From positions 60,968,318 through 61,032,317 of the forward strand of contig NW_026262593.1 of assembly GCF_021869535.1 (NCBI RefSeq): a stretch of 64,000 nt of DNA, in the 5' to 3' direction. Positions 12,577 through 24,429 of this stretch are shown piece by piece. Within the stretch, counting starts at the first letter, position 1, and every line of letters begins with the position of its first letter. The notes beneath the pieces are model-generated. The model was given only the letters and a program-made list of their open reading frames with translations, made no database searches and was not told where the DNA came from. A program made the position numbers and the translations under genes. This stretch comes from Mytilus californianus. Taxonomy: Eukaryota; Mollusca; Bivalvia; Mytilida; Mytilidae.

Positions 12577-15437
12577 GTAAAAATACTTCACGACTTATAT
12601 TATCATAATATCTTTTTCAGATTAATTATTATATCAGTATCAAATTGTATCATTTTTTTTAATACAGGATATTCTTCATCCAAACAGTTTAAACATGCTA
12701 CACAAAATTGTGAGGAGTGTGTTCAAACTGTTTGGATTACCATATCAGGATGTAAAATTGATGAAACCAAGTAAAATGGCTATTAACCACCATCCAACCC
12801 CCAATCTTGTTCTAGTTTTGAAATAAAATATATGGTCGTCATGAATAAAATAAGTTTGAAAGAAGATGAGTGGCAAATGTATATATATTGAATAAAACGA
12901 AACCAATTTGTTCCTGTTCATTTGAAATAAAAAGCATCAATTGGGGAGAAAAACATAACAAAAGATAATTACCATGTTTTCCTGCGCATATATGTTAAAA
13001 TAAAAATAAAATATTGCGTAAAATAAAACTTATTTACATTACATCTAATGGAAATTATTGTTTTTATTTAGTGCTTTGATTCAGCACCATTTCCATTTGG
13101 AAACTACCAGGACATAATAGATAACTTCATGAGTCCGCCGATAGTAGAGGCGAGTAATGTCTGTACTGTACCTATTGGCACCAGGATATCTGTAAGAGGA
13201 GAAATATCAAGAGTAATAGATAACTTCATGAGTCCACCGATAGTAGAGGCGAGTAATTTCTGTACAGTACCTATTAGCACCATGATATCTGTAAGAGGAA
13301 AAATATTAAGAGTAAGTTTTTTGTCAAACCAATTCAACATATTGCAATGAATATTAGTATGTGGAGAATTCATTATTATTTTTTAACAGATACCAGTCAC
13401 ATATCAATTTAATTACTTTCTTGTTGGAACTGTTATCAATAATGAATTTCTTCAAATGTTAATGTATAAACATGAAAAAATGCATTTTTTTATTGGTTGA
13501 CATTTTACCAGCAAGTGTGGTGTCTTCAAGGACTAATATATACATAAAATAAAACAATTAAGTACACATTTTGCAATTATTGCGATTGACCAGAAGTAAC
13601 GTTATAGTAACGGTAAAAAAAGCGCAAAATGTGCACTTAACCCTTTTATTTCATGTATTTACTTGTTGATTGTATTTGACTATTAGAATAGAAATAATTC
13701 ATGAAAACTGTTAATTTGTTGTAAATACACACATGGCCAGGGCTGCGATGTTTCTTATTTTTATTCCTCCCTAATGTTCATGATGAATTTCGAATATCAT
13801 GGCCCAGGCCATGTGTAAATTAGCAACAAATCTTAGCTTCTATGATTTTTTTCTTAAATGCACAATGGAAGTGGTGCCCAAGAGCAGAAATTTTCTGTAA
13901 CTACCCTTTTATTGGTTGCAATTGAATACTAAACTTGCAGTCATCCTTTACATATTTTTTTATATTTGAAATCTTTTTCAGATTAATTATTATATAAATC
14001 GTACATATAAAACATACATATAAAACTTACATTGTTTATTTATCATAAAATAGATTCCACTAGAGGTTGAACCATCATCACAAGTAGATAACACGTACAG
14101 GGCACTCAGAATCTCCAATAGAATCCTGAGACCCCGCTCCCTTAAAGTAAAACTTTGGCGGGAGAGGGCCACTATGACAACTAACAAGGTTGTCAAAAAC
14201 CTTGAAGTTGCAGAATATCGGGGATCGATATTTCTAAATTCAATGTCTGATACCAACATAATGGTGAGCTGGATTTTGTTTTAAGATCTCCACTCCTATA
14301 AAATGTATAAAAGTAAAAAATAAAACTGTTATCTTTTTCAAATGACCCAAAATTTCACTTACCAATTATATATATTCTAAAAACAACACTAAAAACAAAT
14401 AAATATTAACTGATGTTTGAAATGATAAATATGAACAAAAAATACTACTTTGCATTTTTAAACATGTCGTACAACCTGCATCGAATAATACACATACTAA
14501 AACACATTTTAAGCTAAAATTTAGTAGTATTTTGACCAATTATATATGATGGATCCCTGCTTTTATTTATATAGTTAAATATTAAACTAAACCAAACACT
14601 GAAGATAAAGACAGAAAAAATGTTTTCCATTCAATTACAATTTTGCAATTATATGAAAGTTTGTACGTACTAAATCACAAATATCTGTGGAGACTTATAA
14701 CCACATGTCGGTGTTATTGCTCAATCCAACATAAATTCAATTATATTGCAGAATGACACAGAATTTGAAGAAACTGTGGAGGGATTGATCATTGAGGCTT
14801 CTTTCTCAAGGTAATTAATACGTTAAACATTAAGCCAAACCCTTTCTTGTGTTTTCAGACTGATACAGAAAAAAAGCGTTGGTAAAATGCATTTGGAAAC
14901 AAATATTTTAAAATGTACTGGACATCTAGGCAGTAAAATTATGATAATTACATGTAATCTATTTTTATCTTAAATACAATGGAGGTCTCCTTTTTGTATC
15001 TTTAATATCAAATACAATGTAGATTAATGAGATATCCACAATGTTAGGTCTCAAAGAGACATTACCCAACATACATCTATCTCTTAAAAAGTTTATAAAT
15101 GCCTTACTGAAAAGAGCTCAAGGAAAAAAAAAAACAAACATTGAAAACATGTTGTAAGAAGTCTTTACCTTTTTTCAGTGAAAAACAATCCATATACATA
15201 GAAGACGAGGGAATGTTTACCGTTTCCCAAGAGATTCTAAGAAGACTTTTTCCATTGAACTTTATAGAGTGGACCGTCATAAAATGCAGAGTCAATAATG
15301 GGGAAGTGACATATATTGTTAGTTTACTTTTTATGTCATTTACTGTCTCAAGTTCTAATCATGGAGTTGAAGCCAAATTGGTTTGCTCGTCAAGTCGGTC
15401 ACATTTAGGTTGCATTATCCACATTTTAGTTCCTTAA
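12504..15437 (+). CDS. six-exon OB-fold (RPA-like) protein gene
   Basis: Seen: six + strand exons with canonical junctions and consistent phases: 12504-12576, 12668-12751, 13085-13311, 14054-14263, 14752-14810 and 15179-15437 (TAA 15435-15437). Junction phases are 1, 1, 0, 0 and 2. The product has a start MTVSVVKPVNSV, a short Cys pair (NCEEC), a duplicated 33-residue unit (VPIGTRISVRGEISRV), then RALRISNRILRPRSLKVKLW and NLEVAEYRGSIFLNSMSDT. Family knowledge: a G-x-I strand, a VKLW strand and a V-x-x-Y-x-G-x-x-x-LNS strand are typical of RPA70-type OB folds that bind single-stranded DNA. Inferred: a nucleic-acid-binding OB protein. The last exon may instead splice out at 15317 (ATT|GTTAGT) into the OB-like exons at 16657 and 18029. 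An upstream acceptor (GTTCAG) at about 12498 means the true start could lie further 5'. Confidence 0.55.
12668..12751 (+). CDS. OB-fold gene exon 2 with Cys pair
   Basis: It follows a long pyrimidine tract (tttttttaatacag) and reads GYSSSKQFKHATQNCEECVQ and then TVWITISG. The donor at 12752 (GGAT|GTAAAA) gives phase 1, which joins cleanly to exon 3. The Cys-x-x-Cys could be half of a zinc site, but no second pair is seen. Confidence 0.5.
13085..13311 (+). CDS. OB-fold gene exon 3 with in-frame 99-bp duplication
   Basis: The acceptor is GATTCAG at 13084 and the donor GA|GTAAGT after 13311. The exon reads PFPFGNYQD and then two tandem 33-codon units each starting VIDNFMSPPIVEAS (first unit IIDNF). 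The units differ at only a few bases (NVC/NFC, IGTR/ISTM, GEIS/GKIL), so the duplication is recent and frame-preserving. Confidence 0.6.
13116..13313 (+). repeat. tandem 99-bp duplication within a coding exon
   Basis: Copies start at 13116 and 13215 (aatagataacttcatgagtc in both). The unit is a multiple of three, so the reading frame survives. Confidence 0.9.
14054..14263 (+). CDS. OB-fold gene exon 4 (core OB strands)
   Basis: Seventy uninterrupted codons between acceptor AAAATAG (to 14053) and donor ATG|GTGAGC. Key strands: SLKVKLWRERA and NLEVAEYRGSIFLNS. These match the spacing of the Trp strand and final strands of RPA-type OB domains. It is markedly GC-richer than its flanks, which supports coding. 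Confidence 0.65.
14752..14810 (+). CDS. OB-fold gene exon 5
   Basis: A 59-base exon reading NDTEFEETVEGLIIEASFS after acceptor TATATTGCAG, ending TCAAG|GTAATT in phase 2. Its AG plus the T starting exon 6 makes a Ser codon and keeps the frame. Confidence 0.6.
15179..15437 (+). CDS. OB-fold gene exon 6 (terminal or internal)
   Basis: It follows TTTTTTCAG and reads EKQSIYIEDEGMFTVSQEIL, RRLFPLNFIEWTVIKCRVNN, and on to TAA at 15435. The region to about VTYI looks conserved; the last about 40 residues are low-complexity and may be intron read-through if the donor after 15317 is used. Confidence 0.55.
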
Positions 15438-15454
15438 ATTTTTCAAAATAATTT

Positions 15455-15510
15455 GTTTAATTTAAATTCATATTAGAGAAGACAATTTAAATTCATATTA
15501 GAGAAGACAA
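15455..15510 (+). repeat. 26-bp tandem duplication
   Basis: Two adjacent copies of aatttaaattcatattagag plus aagac. Confidence 0.85.
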
Positions 15511-16630
15511 AGTCTTTTAACTTTTCAAAGACATTAGGTCAGATATTTGCATCGCCTCGATAAATAGAAAACGAGACCATAGGTGTGGTGTATCCACCAG
15601 CATTGTCAACAATTAACATGTATCCGTTTGTGATAAGGTCAGTGGAAAAGGAACAACTATTGGTAGGTCATTGACGTTTGGTGTGTAGTTGTTTAAGTAT
15701 TGGAAACGTTCATTTCATGCAGTGAATGTTCTCCCCCCGATTGTTAATTATGTCATTTGTCATTACATATACTTTTATTTGACATATTATTTTCCCACTG
15801 ATATATTTCTACATTCAGGAAACAATGACCTATTGAACCATCATCCGTAACAAATTGATTTTGCATCTATCATAAGTGTGTAACACTGCATCAATAGGGG
15901 AACCAACCGTCTCGTTTCTTGGATCTTTGGAAAAGGGCAGGGTAATATTTTTCAGAGGGCACCCTAACATGTAAATATTAAAGCATTGTTATGGATAGAG
16001 GTTAAATCAAAATATACATTTTGCATGGTTTCATATTTACCGTCATGAAAATAAACAAAGTGCTTCTAAGCGCTACAGGGTAAATATTGCTTTAAAATTA
16101 TGAGTGGAAAGTGAAATTAAACATTGCATTGTACAAATATTAGTTGTAGCTGATTCAACTACAATTATTGAAAAGGGAAGAGAATCCAATTTTACAGTTT
16201 ACTTTAACAATGACATGATTATTATTTAAGAACTGATATTAGATTCATTCCTGCACCGTGCACAAGTTCTGTAATTTTCTTGAGAAGTTTAACATAATTT
16301 CGTAACTTGAATTTATATTTCACTAATAAATGTTCACTAATAAATGTTCATTAAAATATTGACTTGACAGTGCAACTGCCTCACTAAAAGCAATAACTCG
16401 GGTACTCTAGTTAACATCATTTGTTGAGAAAATCACTTTTAAGATGTGGTGAACTGTTTATTAGTTCACCAGAATTCATCAGAAACTTTTAGATGCGTTA
16501 ACGAGAAAATAAGAACACAAAAAGTTATTTAAATTCAGTTGAAGGAACATTATCTGAATATGCTAAATGTATGAAGTTCAATGTGAATAATAAATCGCGC
16601 TTTTTAAAAAAAATTTTTTTTTTATTTTTC
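15511..16630. other. intergenic or intronic stretch
   Basis: No gene seen. A small direct duplication of cactaataaatgtt lies at about 16319-16345. It is intron if the 12.5 kb gene continues to 16657. Confidence 0.4.
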
Positions 16631-16656
16631 AGAATGTTAAAGCCTATATACTTTAG

Positions 16657-16799
16657 GATATTGTGACCTTACCAGTCAAATCAAAGTTTGCCAGCACGGG
16701 CAAATCACTGCAATATACGTCCGGGGACTTCATTGATGGGAATGTTGCCCAAATTTCTACTTCTAAAGCTCAGCAGATAAAGAAAGTTGACCAATTTAA
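16657..16799 (+). CDS. candidate OB-fold exon, second module
   Basis: It reads DIVTLPVKSKFASTGKSLQY, TSGDFIDGNVAQIS and then KVDQFK after acceptor CTTTAG. An alternative acceptor at 16632 (TTTTTCAG) would add eight codons ending in a TAG at 16654-16656. The exon ends at TTTAA|GTTATC (a weak donor) in phase 2, which joins in frame to the exon at 18029. It resembles the strand pattern preceding the Trp strand of an OB domain. Confidence 0.4.
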
Positions 16800-18028
16800 G
16801 TTATCATGGCTAGTTTCACCATAATTATGGATATCAGTTGAAACACGTCACGGTAGTAATTTGTATAAAATTGTGGTTTAAAACTAAGTCGGGAATAAAG
16901 CAATACGGATTCAGAGTTCAAATTAGAACTGAAACATTTCGTTAAAAAACAAAACATGTTCATTGTATAATGAGGGAATTAAAAGTTCTCGGTCTTAATT
17001 ATTGCAAATTTCATTAACAATTTACAATTTTAACTATTGATTCTTAATTGAATTTTTTGTTTAATATTTTCTTAGTAAAATGTATCGTATATCTATTAAT
17101 ATTGTGGAAAGTTGAGACTATCCTTATATGCAGGCAATGGAATAAGCTATAAAGCCGTACAAGACTTTGAAGCAATATAAACATATGATATTACCAGTAA
17201 TAAAAGTTCAACGAATTATTTCAAACTATATCTATACACTCATAAAATAGTAATAAACTATATTAAGAATTTCTATTTTAGATCATGAAAACAATTAGCA
17301 CTCTGTCATAGAGAGGTCGCCTTGAAAAGACAGTTCTTTAATCCTCAAATATATTCCCGGCAGCAAGCAGTTCTAATTCCAATGGTTCGGATTACCATTG
17401 AACTAGTTGCCATAACAAGTGTATGTATAAAAGTCAATATCAAAGTTTATCTTATTACTTCAAGTCGTCTGTCACAATACAAATTAACACGTCATTTCAG
17501 GGTTATTTCCATAGAAAATAACATAATTCATGTGTTTGCCAAATATGTTGTAATACGAATAAATTAGAAACTAACACATGCATGGTGTCAAATCCACATA
17601 AATCTTTTTTGTCGGGTCCTTTAACTTTTAATATATTTTGCTCACTTTTGCAATAGTGATTTCACATAGCAAATCTATAGTTTGAAACGCCTTCTCTAGA
17701 ATAAGTAAAACATTAAAACCACAGCTTTGAAAATTGTATTAAAGTCGCATGTTTTTCACTCGATAATGTTCCTTATATTTCAAGGCGTAAATGACAACTT
17801 TTTCTAATGTTTACAAAATTCAAATCGCAATCTTTTAAACTTTTGCTGTGATTACAAAGTATACATGGCCCTTTTTGGTTTCAAAGTTGTACATTTTTAA
17901 ATATTAAAAAAAAAAAGAAATAGAAGCAGTATATACACTTTTCACCTAATACTATAATAACCTTTCCCAATATAATAGAAAAGCGATAGTTTTCCAACTA
18001 AGTTCATATAGATATTCATGAATTGTAG

Positions 18029-18137
18029 ATACGGGAAATCAAAATCGCCAAAGAGGCGAGTAATAGATATCATACATGGTGGCCGCACTGCAAAGGTAAC
18101 AGTGTGGAATGATGTGGCGGTCGAATGTCCAAAGTGA
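18029..18137 (+). CDS. candidate OB-fold exon, Trp-strand part
   Basis: After acceptor ATTGTAG it reads YGKSKSPKRRVIDIIHGGRT and AKVTVWNDVAVECPK, stopping at TGA 18135-18137, or splicing at AA|GTGACA after 18133. The VTVW strand parallels VKLW in the 14054 exon. It may be part of a second OB domain of the same gene or a broken paralogue. Confidence 0.4.
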
Positions 18138-18309
18138 CAATTATTTAACTGAAAAACACAAAAAGAAAAAGAAAAGGCCAAAGCAAGTCAAGTGGAATTT
18201 TCCTTTAAATTCATCTGAGTCGAAGGGTGATGTCTATTCCCGAAGATGGAAAAAATCTAACGCCCCAAATTATGGCAGCAGATACAAAATTCTCAAAAAA
18301 GGATGACTG

Positions 18310-19470
18310 TTATTTCGACTCGTGTCGGACAAAGAAGTAAGGCCCGTCTTTTAACTGTATCAAATTTAAAATACAGTGACAAACACGGCAACAAGAGTTA
18401 TAATTGTTAAAATCTTCAGCAGAAGGGAAAATTGGGACTTCAGTTTACCATAATATAGAATTATTTATTCGAAGGTGCGATAAGGGAGCTTTCAAGAATT
18501 ACCTTTATCGTAAAGGTTTTGTATTATTCCCGATTGCTTCTATACCAGCACTTTTCAAGAGAAACACCTAAGGAACATTATTAAAGAAGTTGTTTATATA
18601 AATTGAATCGAAGCTATCCTTAAGACAAATTGTTTAATACGGTTCCTAAATTATTTTTTTTACACCATACAAGCCATATATGAAACAAGTGAAATGTGTG
18701 TAGTTAATTCTTACAATTTTCTCAACATTTCTTGAAACGCAGAACAGTAGTCAACAACAGGAGTAGACCCAGAATCCCAAATCAGGCCTTTAAAAGCCAA
18801 TATCCACATTCCTTCTAGCTCCCTGTGAGGGGTAGGATACTATATTTGGTATGTCAATAATATAGAAAAAATAAATAAAGACATATTCATATAAAAGTAT
18901 GAATATAATTGCATAATTGCAGACATCAGAGGCAATGCTTACTAGCATGATCAATGCATGTTCTCCCATTTCCTATTTCCTATCACTTAACATCCATCGC
19001 CAGGCGGAACAGGAAGGAAAGGACAATGTAGGTATCAATTACGTGTCAGCGTATTAAACTACGGGAAAGTTCACGGTGAAACAGAAAGGATTTGACTTGA
19101 TATCTGCTTCTGTGATGTAAACCAGTGGTGCAAATTAATACATTAGACTGAATGGAAATAACATCACACGAACAAAATTGTTAACTAATATCAACACATT
19201 TAGGTCGCAATCAATATTAATTAATTTCGATAGATTATATAAGGACATGTTAAATTTAAAAAATAAAATGATCTGTTATATATTCCCATAATTTTAGTCC
19301 TGTTACTCATGCCATGTCACATTTTAGAATCTTTCGTGGTTGTAATTAGTATTTTCGGAATGAATGAAAAAGCCTTAACAATATTGAAGAAACATGTAAC
19401 CAAAGTAGATACCTGAAACGGTATATCTGTAAGGAGACCACAATAAATGCAATGCCAATATGAAGGCCTA
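18310..19470. other. no gene recognised
   Basis: AT-rich sequence with short incidental frames only. Confidence 0.45.
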
Positions 19471-19477
19471 TATTAGA

Positions 19478-19735
19478 GGTCGGCCGATAAAATATGGTCT
19501 GTCACTGGATAAAAAAGGGTAAGTTGAAATGGAACAGGAATGTAGATTAGCTATGGACTCCTCAAAAGACTTGGTGCAAGGGTTCTTTAAAAAAAGATAG
19601 CGTGACAACCACAAACATGAAGTACCGGATATAACGTCCCCATTTTGACCGAACATGGCTGTGTATTAATACATCCCGCACTGACAAACGTCCCACAAAT
19701 TCATTAATTTACTGCAGGTCGGACCTACTTGTTAA
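19478..19735 (-). repeat. dispersed repeat R2, copy 3
   Basis: It contains gtcggccgataaaatatggt, ttggtgcaagggttcttt and gacgtccc-like words, in the same orientation as the 8055 copy and abutting the outer left end of the fold-back element. More diverged than copies 2 and 5. Confidence 0.6.
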
Positions 19736-20336
19736 GGTTTATGACCCCTTCTGTGGCCTATGAATTACGAAATTTTTAAACTGCAATAGTATAAAACAGC
19801 AAAGATAATGAATAATAGATATGGACCATTTTGTACATATACCAAGGGGAACTTCGTGCAAAGCATTATTATTCATTGTTTCATTGGTTTTACTAGAAAA
19901 AGGGAATTTGGTGAAAATAAAACCAAGATTTTTGTAGATAATCCACAGACTTTAATACAGAGATTTTTGTTATAAAATTTTAAACACTTGTTTTTCTCTG
20001 ATGTGCTGGGGTTTATTGTTTACAAAAAGTCCTCAACAACCTTTAAATTCCAAAACACCTCGTGCTGAGTCACTTAAGTCGAGCGCACCCTAGAAGGTGT
20101 ACTTGAATTGGTCCGTATTTATATGTTTTAACCAATATCTAAATTTATAAACTTGTTTTAAGGAAATCATTGCTAGCACTGCATGCATTAATCCCCTATC
20201 TATCAAACATAATTGCCAAATATGAGAGTACAAGGGGAAAGGCTGTGGATTTTCTATAAAATTTCCATATGTTTAGCATTGAATCAACACAAGGGTACAT
20301 AATCCTTAACATGTCTAAACCCAAGAGCTGTTGAAA

Positions 20337-20440
20337 AGTTTTAGAGCATGCAAAGGGCGTGGCACTCTCTTTAAATGATGCATCGTATTTAACATCCTCA
20401 TTCTGACCAGACGTGGCTGAATACTTGAACATCGCACACA
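20337..20440 (-). repeat. dispersed repeat R2, fragment in the left fold-back arm
   Basis: It contains gcaaagggcgtggcactctc and ctgaccagacgtggctg. The right arm has no equivalent at the corresponding place, so it inserted or was exchanged after the inverted repeat formed. Confidence 0.6.
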
Positions 20441-21259
20441 TACTTTTTATAAGCTATTATGTTATGCATGTGTTATATTTATATGTGTATTCTGTCAAAT
20501 GTGCTTATGATTTGTTATTTGCTTTTTTAAGTATCAAGTCGGTTAAGAGCTCTTGTTCACCGTGTTAATTTGTACATATCATGCCCGACTCTAAAAAGAA
20601 TTTACTTACATACTAAGCATACTAGAAGTGTGAACGAAGTGCCTCTAAATCAACTAACAATTTGCTTGCCAGAAATCACCGGACAATGTTCTAAACAAAG
20701 GCTGATCATGTGAAGAACTAATTAATGTGAACAGTGGTTTAAAAAACCGGTCTGGGAGATTCGATGTATTCTTCTTTCAATATTCTTAATTCTTAAGTTC
20801 TTACTTTTGATTTTGTTTGTTTGATAGATTTATCTATTAGGGTATATTTATCTTACTACATGTGAAACAAAGGTAAATTTTTAAACAATGCAATAGTTTT
20901 ACGAAGTCAGAACCGGTTATTTGTAGTTTTATTACTAGGAATCTTGAAACATATGCAATTTATAAATCACACAAATTAAATTTCATTTCATAATGACAAC
21001 GATATGTGTTCTTTCAATGGTGTGGCAAGCACATTTTTTTTCCATTTAAAACTTATATATTCTAGGGAAACATCTATTTCGTGACATGGCTTCTGACTCT
21101 AAACTAAATATCAGTTTCATGGTGAAAACGAGTTTCCGACCGAATCAACTAACACACAGATAGAATAGTTGACACATGTTGGAGAGAGAATCAGCTTTTG
21201 ACTTTTACCTCTGTGTGCAACGTCACACATGTGAATCTATGGAACGCCACAGCTGTCTT

Positions 21260-21760
21260 ATGTGGAACTCTGATATTACTTTATGTTGTTTTATTATTAC
21301 TTGATGATATTTTGTCTTTACTTAATATGGTTTTGACATTACGTGATGATGTTTTGATATAACTCAATATGGAATAGTCATTACTTAATGATATTACGAT
21401 ATTACACGATATGGTTTCGTATTGACTTGATATAGTTTTGTCATTACTCAATATGGTTTTGTCATTACTCGATGTGGTTTCACCATTATTTAATGTGGTT
21501 TCACCATTATTTAATGTGGTTGTGTCATTAGTCAATGTGGTTTTAACATTACTTGATGTGAATGTGACTTAACGTTATGTAGTTGTTTCATTACATGATG
21601 TGGTTTTGTTATTTCGTAATGATGATTTGCCTCTTCTTTATATGGTTTTAACATTACGCAATGATTTTTCAAAATTTGACGATTTTACACTACATGATTT
21701 ATTTGTTTCATTATTTGATGTGGTCCTGTCATTCTTTGATGTGGTTATCCCATTACTTGA
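21260..21760 (-). repeat. 21-bp minisatellite, left arm
   Basis: About two dozen degenerate copies of gtcattactcaatatggttt plus t. The period is a multiple of three with few stop codons, so it produces long Ser/Thr/Asn-rich spurious frames on the minus strand. Confidence 0.9.
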
Positions 21761-21919
21761 TGAGGTAAAACCACGTGACCAATTCGCATAAAAATATGTT
21801 CTATTTTTAAACAGATTGTAATATATCGTTTGTTTAATGTGCTTTGGATGGGTATCGCTATCCATTGAGTTAAAGTTCAAATTAAAGTTCGAGTGGTTGT
21901 TCAGAGTTATTTGGTATGA

Positions 21920-23100
21920 AAAAGGGGAACGGCAGACAATAATAAGAAAAAAGGTATTAAAAAGTTTACAGTATTTCGGACATAATTGGGATATCCCCAA
22001 ACCACTTGGTCCTGTTGTTTTTATCCTAAGTTCTCAAACGGAAGCAGTTTTTTTGTAATAAATTTGTAAAATATTCCACGGAACCCTGTGTCTCGCCTGA
22101 TATTGCTGCTATAAGTGTAAAAGCGTCATGTTGATCGGCTGTACATTTATCTATACATTTATCGGTAAAAACAAAATTAAAAAAAATGTTTTTCTGTAGA
22201 TGCTTTTTCTTGAAATTGAGGAATAACTCCTATACAAGTTTTAAAACACTTCATGGAGGTTTACAAATTTATCATGTCAGAACAGTTTAATTCGGTTTTA
22301 TTAAACTAAAACAAAACTGTATGGTTTTCAACAATGAGCAAAACCCATACCCTATAGTAAGCTATAAAAGGTCCCGAAATAAAAAATGTAAAAAACTAGA
22401 AACCTAACGATCTATAGATAGATAGATAGATACTTTATTCTCTAAAAACTAAATACAAGTTTACAGAGAAACATACAATATAAATACAGATACAATAGTC
22501 GAGGTAAACAAATACAGTATGATATTCTAAAAGTACAATATTATGATGGCATACATGTTTAGTAACATGTATAATGAAAGGTTAAACTCAATAGAAATAA
22601 AAAATGGAGATGGAGACGCCGACGCCACTATCGACGACGAAATATAGGTTTGTTGTGTCTCACTGTCGCTACATTGATGTCGCAGGCTCGACACAAATCA
22701 AAAGACTTGAACTTTATTGTTAACAAATGAAACACTTCAAATCAACTCACACTAAAGTTACAGGGAAACAAGGGGAGGGGGCTCGGACTAAGCGACAAAG
22801 CATCAATACTATAAAATAAGAATTCTCCGATTTGTTTTTTTTAGCGTAAATGATCATTTGAACTTATACGAATATTAATCTTTTATTTGTAATCAATTGA
22901 ATTCCCTGATCTACCTCGCACTAATTGAAAAATAACTTTTTGGAATATCTGTTTCGCATGTGACGACGGACATGTTCCTGTGGTCGTAACCATAATACCG
23001 TCATCTTTGTAAACTACCAAGTAAAACCAAATAACTGGGTTTGTACTTTCTCGAATAACACAACGGGTGCCTTTCTGGAGCATCCGAGATCACCCCGATG
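21920..23100. other. spacer of the fold-back element, left part
   Basis: No gene. It contains (GATA)n at about 22413-22431 followed by a tactttattctctaaaaac segment, and a short tgtctcactgtcgct / gtcgcaggctcgaca pair near 22660 that recalls words at 35120 and 55690. Confidence 0.45.
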
Positions 23101-23119
23101 GACTTATATTACCCATTCA

Positions 23120-23580
23120 TACCGATCTATTGAATCAGCCAAATGAAACTGTTTTGTATGCCACCGCAACTGAAAGTTGGGGGGCATATTGTTTTACCCA
23201 TGTCCGTCCATCCATCCGTCCGTCCGTCTGTCCGTCCCATTATGGGTATATAGTTATTCCGCATAACTTCTCCTACAGTTTGAATCCTAGGAAGTTTTCT
23301 CTTTACTGTCTGTTTGTACATATATTGAATGTGTGCATGTGGTCAGGGTTTAATGTTTAATAATATTTGCTCTTTTGGGAGATGGTTGAACTTTGTAATT
23401 TTTTGGGAAATTTACTTGCATAAGAAGAGCGTTTCCAGATAACTCCTCCTACAGTTTGTGGTCAGGGTTTTTATTTTTATTATCTTTTGCTCTTTTGGGA
23501 GATAATTGAACTATTTTTTGTCATTTTTGGGGTATAAGCGGTTAAACGAGTTGAGTGCGGGGGCATCACTTTGTCTAGTT
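23120..23580 (+). repeat. dispersed repeat with (TCCG)n core
   Basis: It contains gtccgtccatccatccgtcc followed by gtccgtctgtccgtcccat, and two copies of gctcttttgggaga (about 23370 and 23490) about 120 bp apart. A non-coding repeat of a type common in molluscs. Confidence 0.55.
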
Positions 23581-23599
23581 TACACTTTTTTCTCGTATT

Positions 23600-23960
23600 G
23601 TGCTGTTACACAACTGTAACAGTCCGATGTAAGGTTAGGATTTAGCGCTCACATACATGTTAAACTCCGCCACGTGCACTTTCTTTATGTACCTGCCCCA
23701 AGTCAGGAGCATGAAGTTCAATTGTTGTCGTTGTATAAATGTGTGTCATTTTTTTTTGTAGATTGTTTATTTATAAATAAGACCGTTTGTTTTTTCGTTT
23801 GAATTTTTCACATGGTGCATGGTGGCCTTTTGTAGCTGACTATACGGTATGTTGAAGGCTGTACGGTTGCCTATATATGATTTCTTACATCCACTGCATT
23901 TAAACTCTGGTGGATAGTTGTCTCATTGTCAATCACACTACATCTAACTTTATTTCAACT
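23600..23960 (+). repeat. dispersed repeat, long copy of the 'TCTCATTGGCA' family
   Basis: It runs through cctgccccaagtcaggagca, the cgtttgaattttt block, gttgaaggctgtacggttg and atagttgtctcattgtcaat. The same order appears at 32575-32905 and 34055-34360, and inverted at 28520-28870. Confidence 0.75.
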
Positions 23961-24074
23961 TCTATGTTGCGTTTTGTATGCTGTAACATTGTTTATCTTT
24001 TGTACGTACGCATACCCCGGAGCCCTCTTTTCGGAAGCCCGAGCAAAAGTCCTTGTTCCGCGATAGAAAATTTA

Positions 24075-24350
24075 ATTACGAACTCATATAAGATAGCTCG
24101 AATTTCAACTCAAAATCTTAATTAATCTAAATGAGACTTAAATTCGAATCTTACTCAAACTCTACCTCAAAAAGTGACTCAAATTTAATGTTGTAACTAG
24201 AACTCTACCTTTAAATGTGATTCAAACTCGAAGTCCAACTCGAAACCCAATGCTAACTAAACCTTTAATTCTAATAATGACTTGAATTCGAAATCGAAGA
24301 CTAACTCAAAGTTTAACTCAAACAGTAACCCGAACTTTAATTTGAACTCT
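24075..24350 (+). repeat. degenerate AACTCnAA hexamer-type array
   Basis: Many copies of aactcgaa / aactcaaa / aattcgaa words at 6 or 12-base spacing. Only its inner end has a counterpart in the left arm, near 21880-21910. Confidence 0.6.
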
Positions 24351-24429
24351 AATTCGATGGATGGCCACACTCATCCAAGGCACATACAACATGGAAATCT
24401 ATCTAAAAATAGAACAGGTTTTTCCGAAT

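Noticed and set aside
13104-13373. 89-codon minus-strand frame over the 99-bp duplication
   Set aside because: The plus-strand frame has matching splice sites, in-phase neighbours and OB-like strands; the minus frame is its shadow.
13990-14259. 89-codon minus-strand frame
   Set aside because: It overlaps the plus-strand OB exon 14054-14263, which has canonical junctions on both sides.
21281-21535. 84-codon Ser/Thr/Asn-rich frame on the minus strand
   Set aside because: It is the translation of the 21-bp minisatellite; the period is divisible by three, which keeps the frame open without selection.
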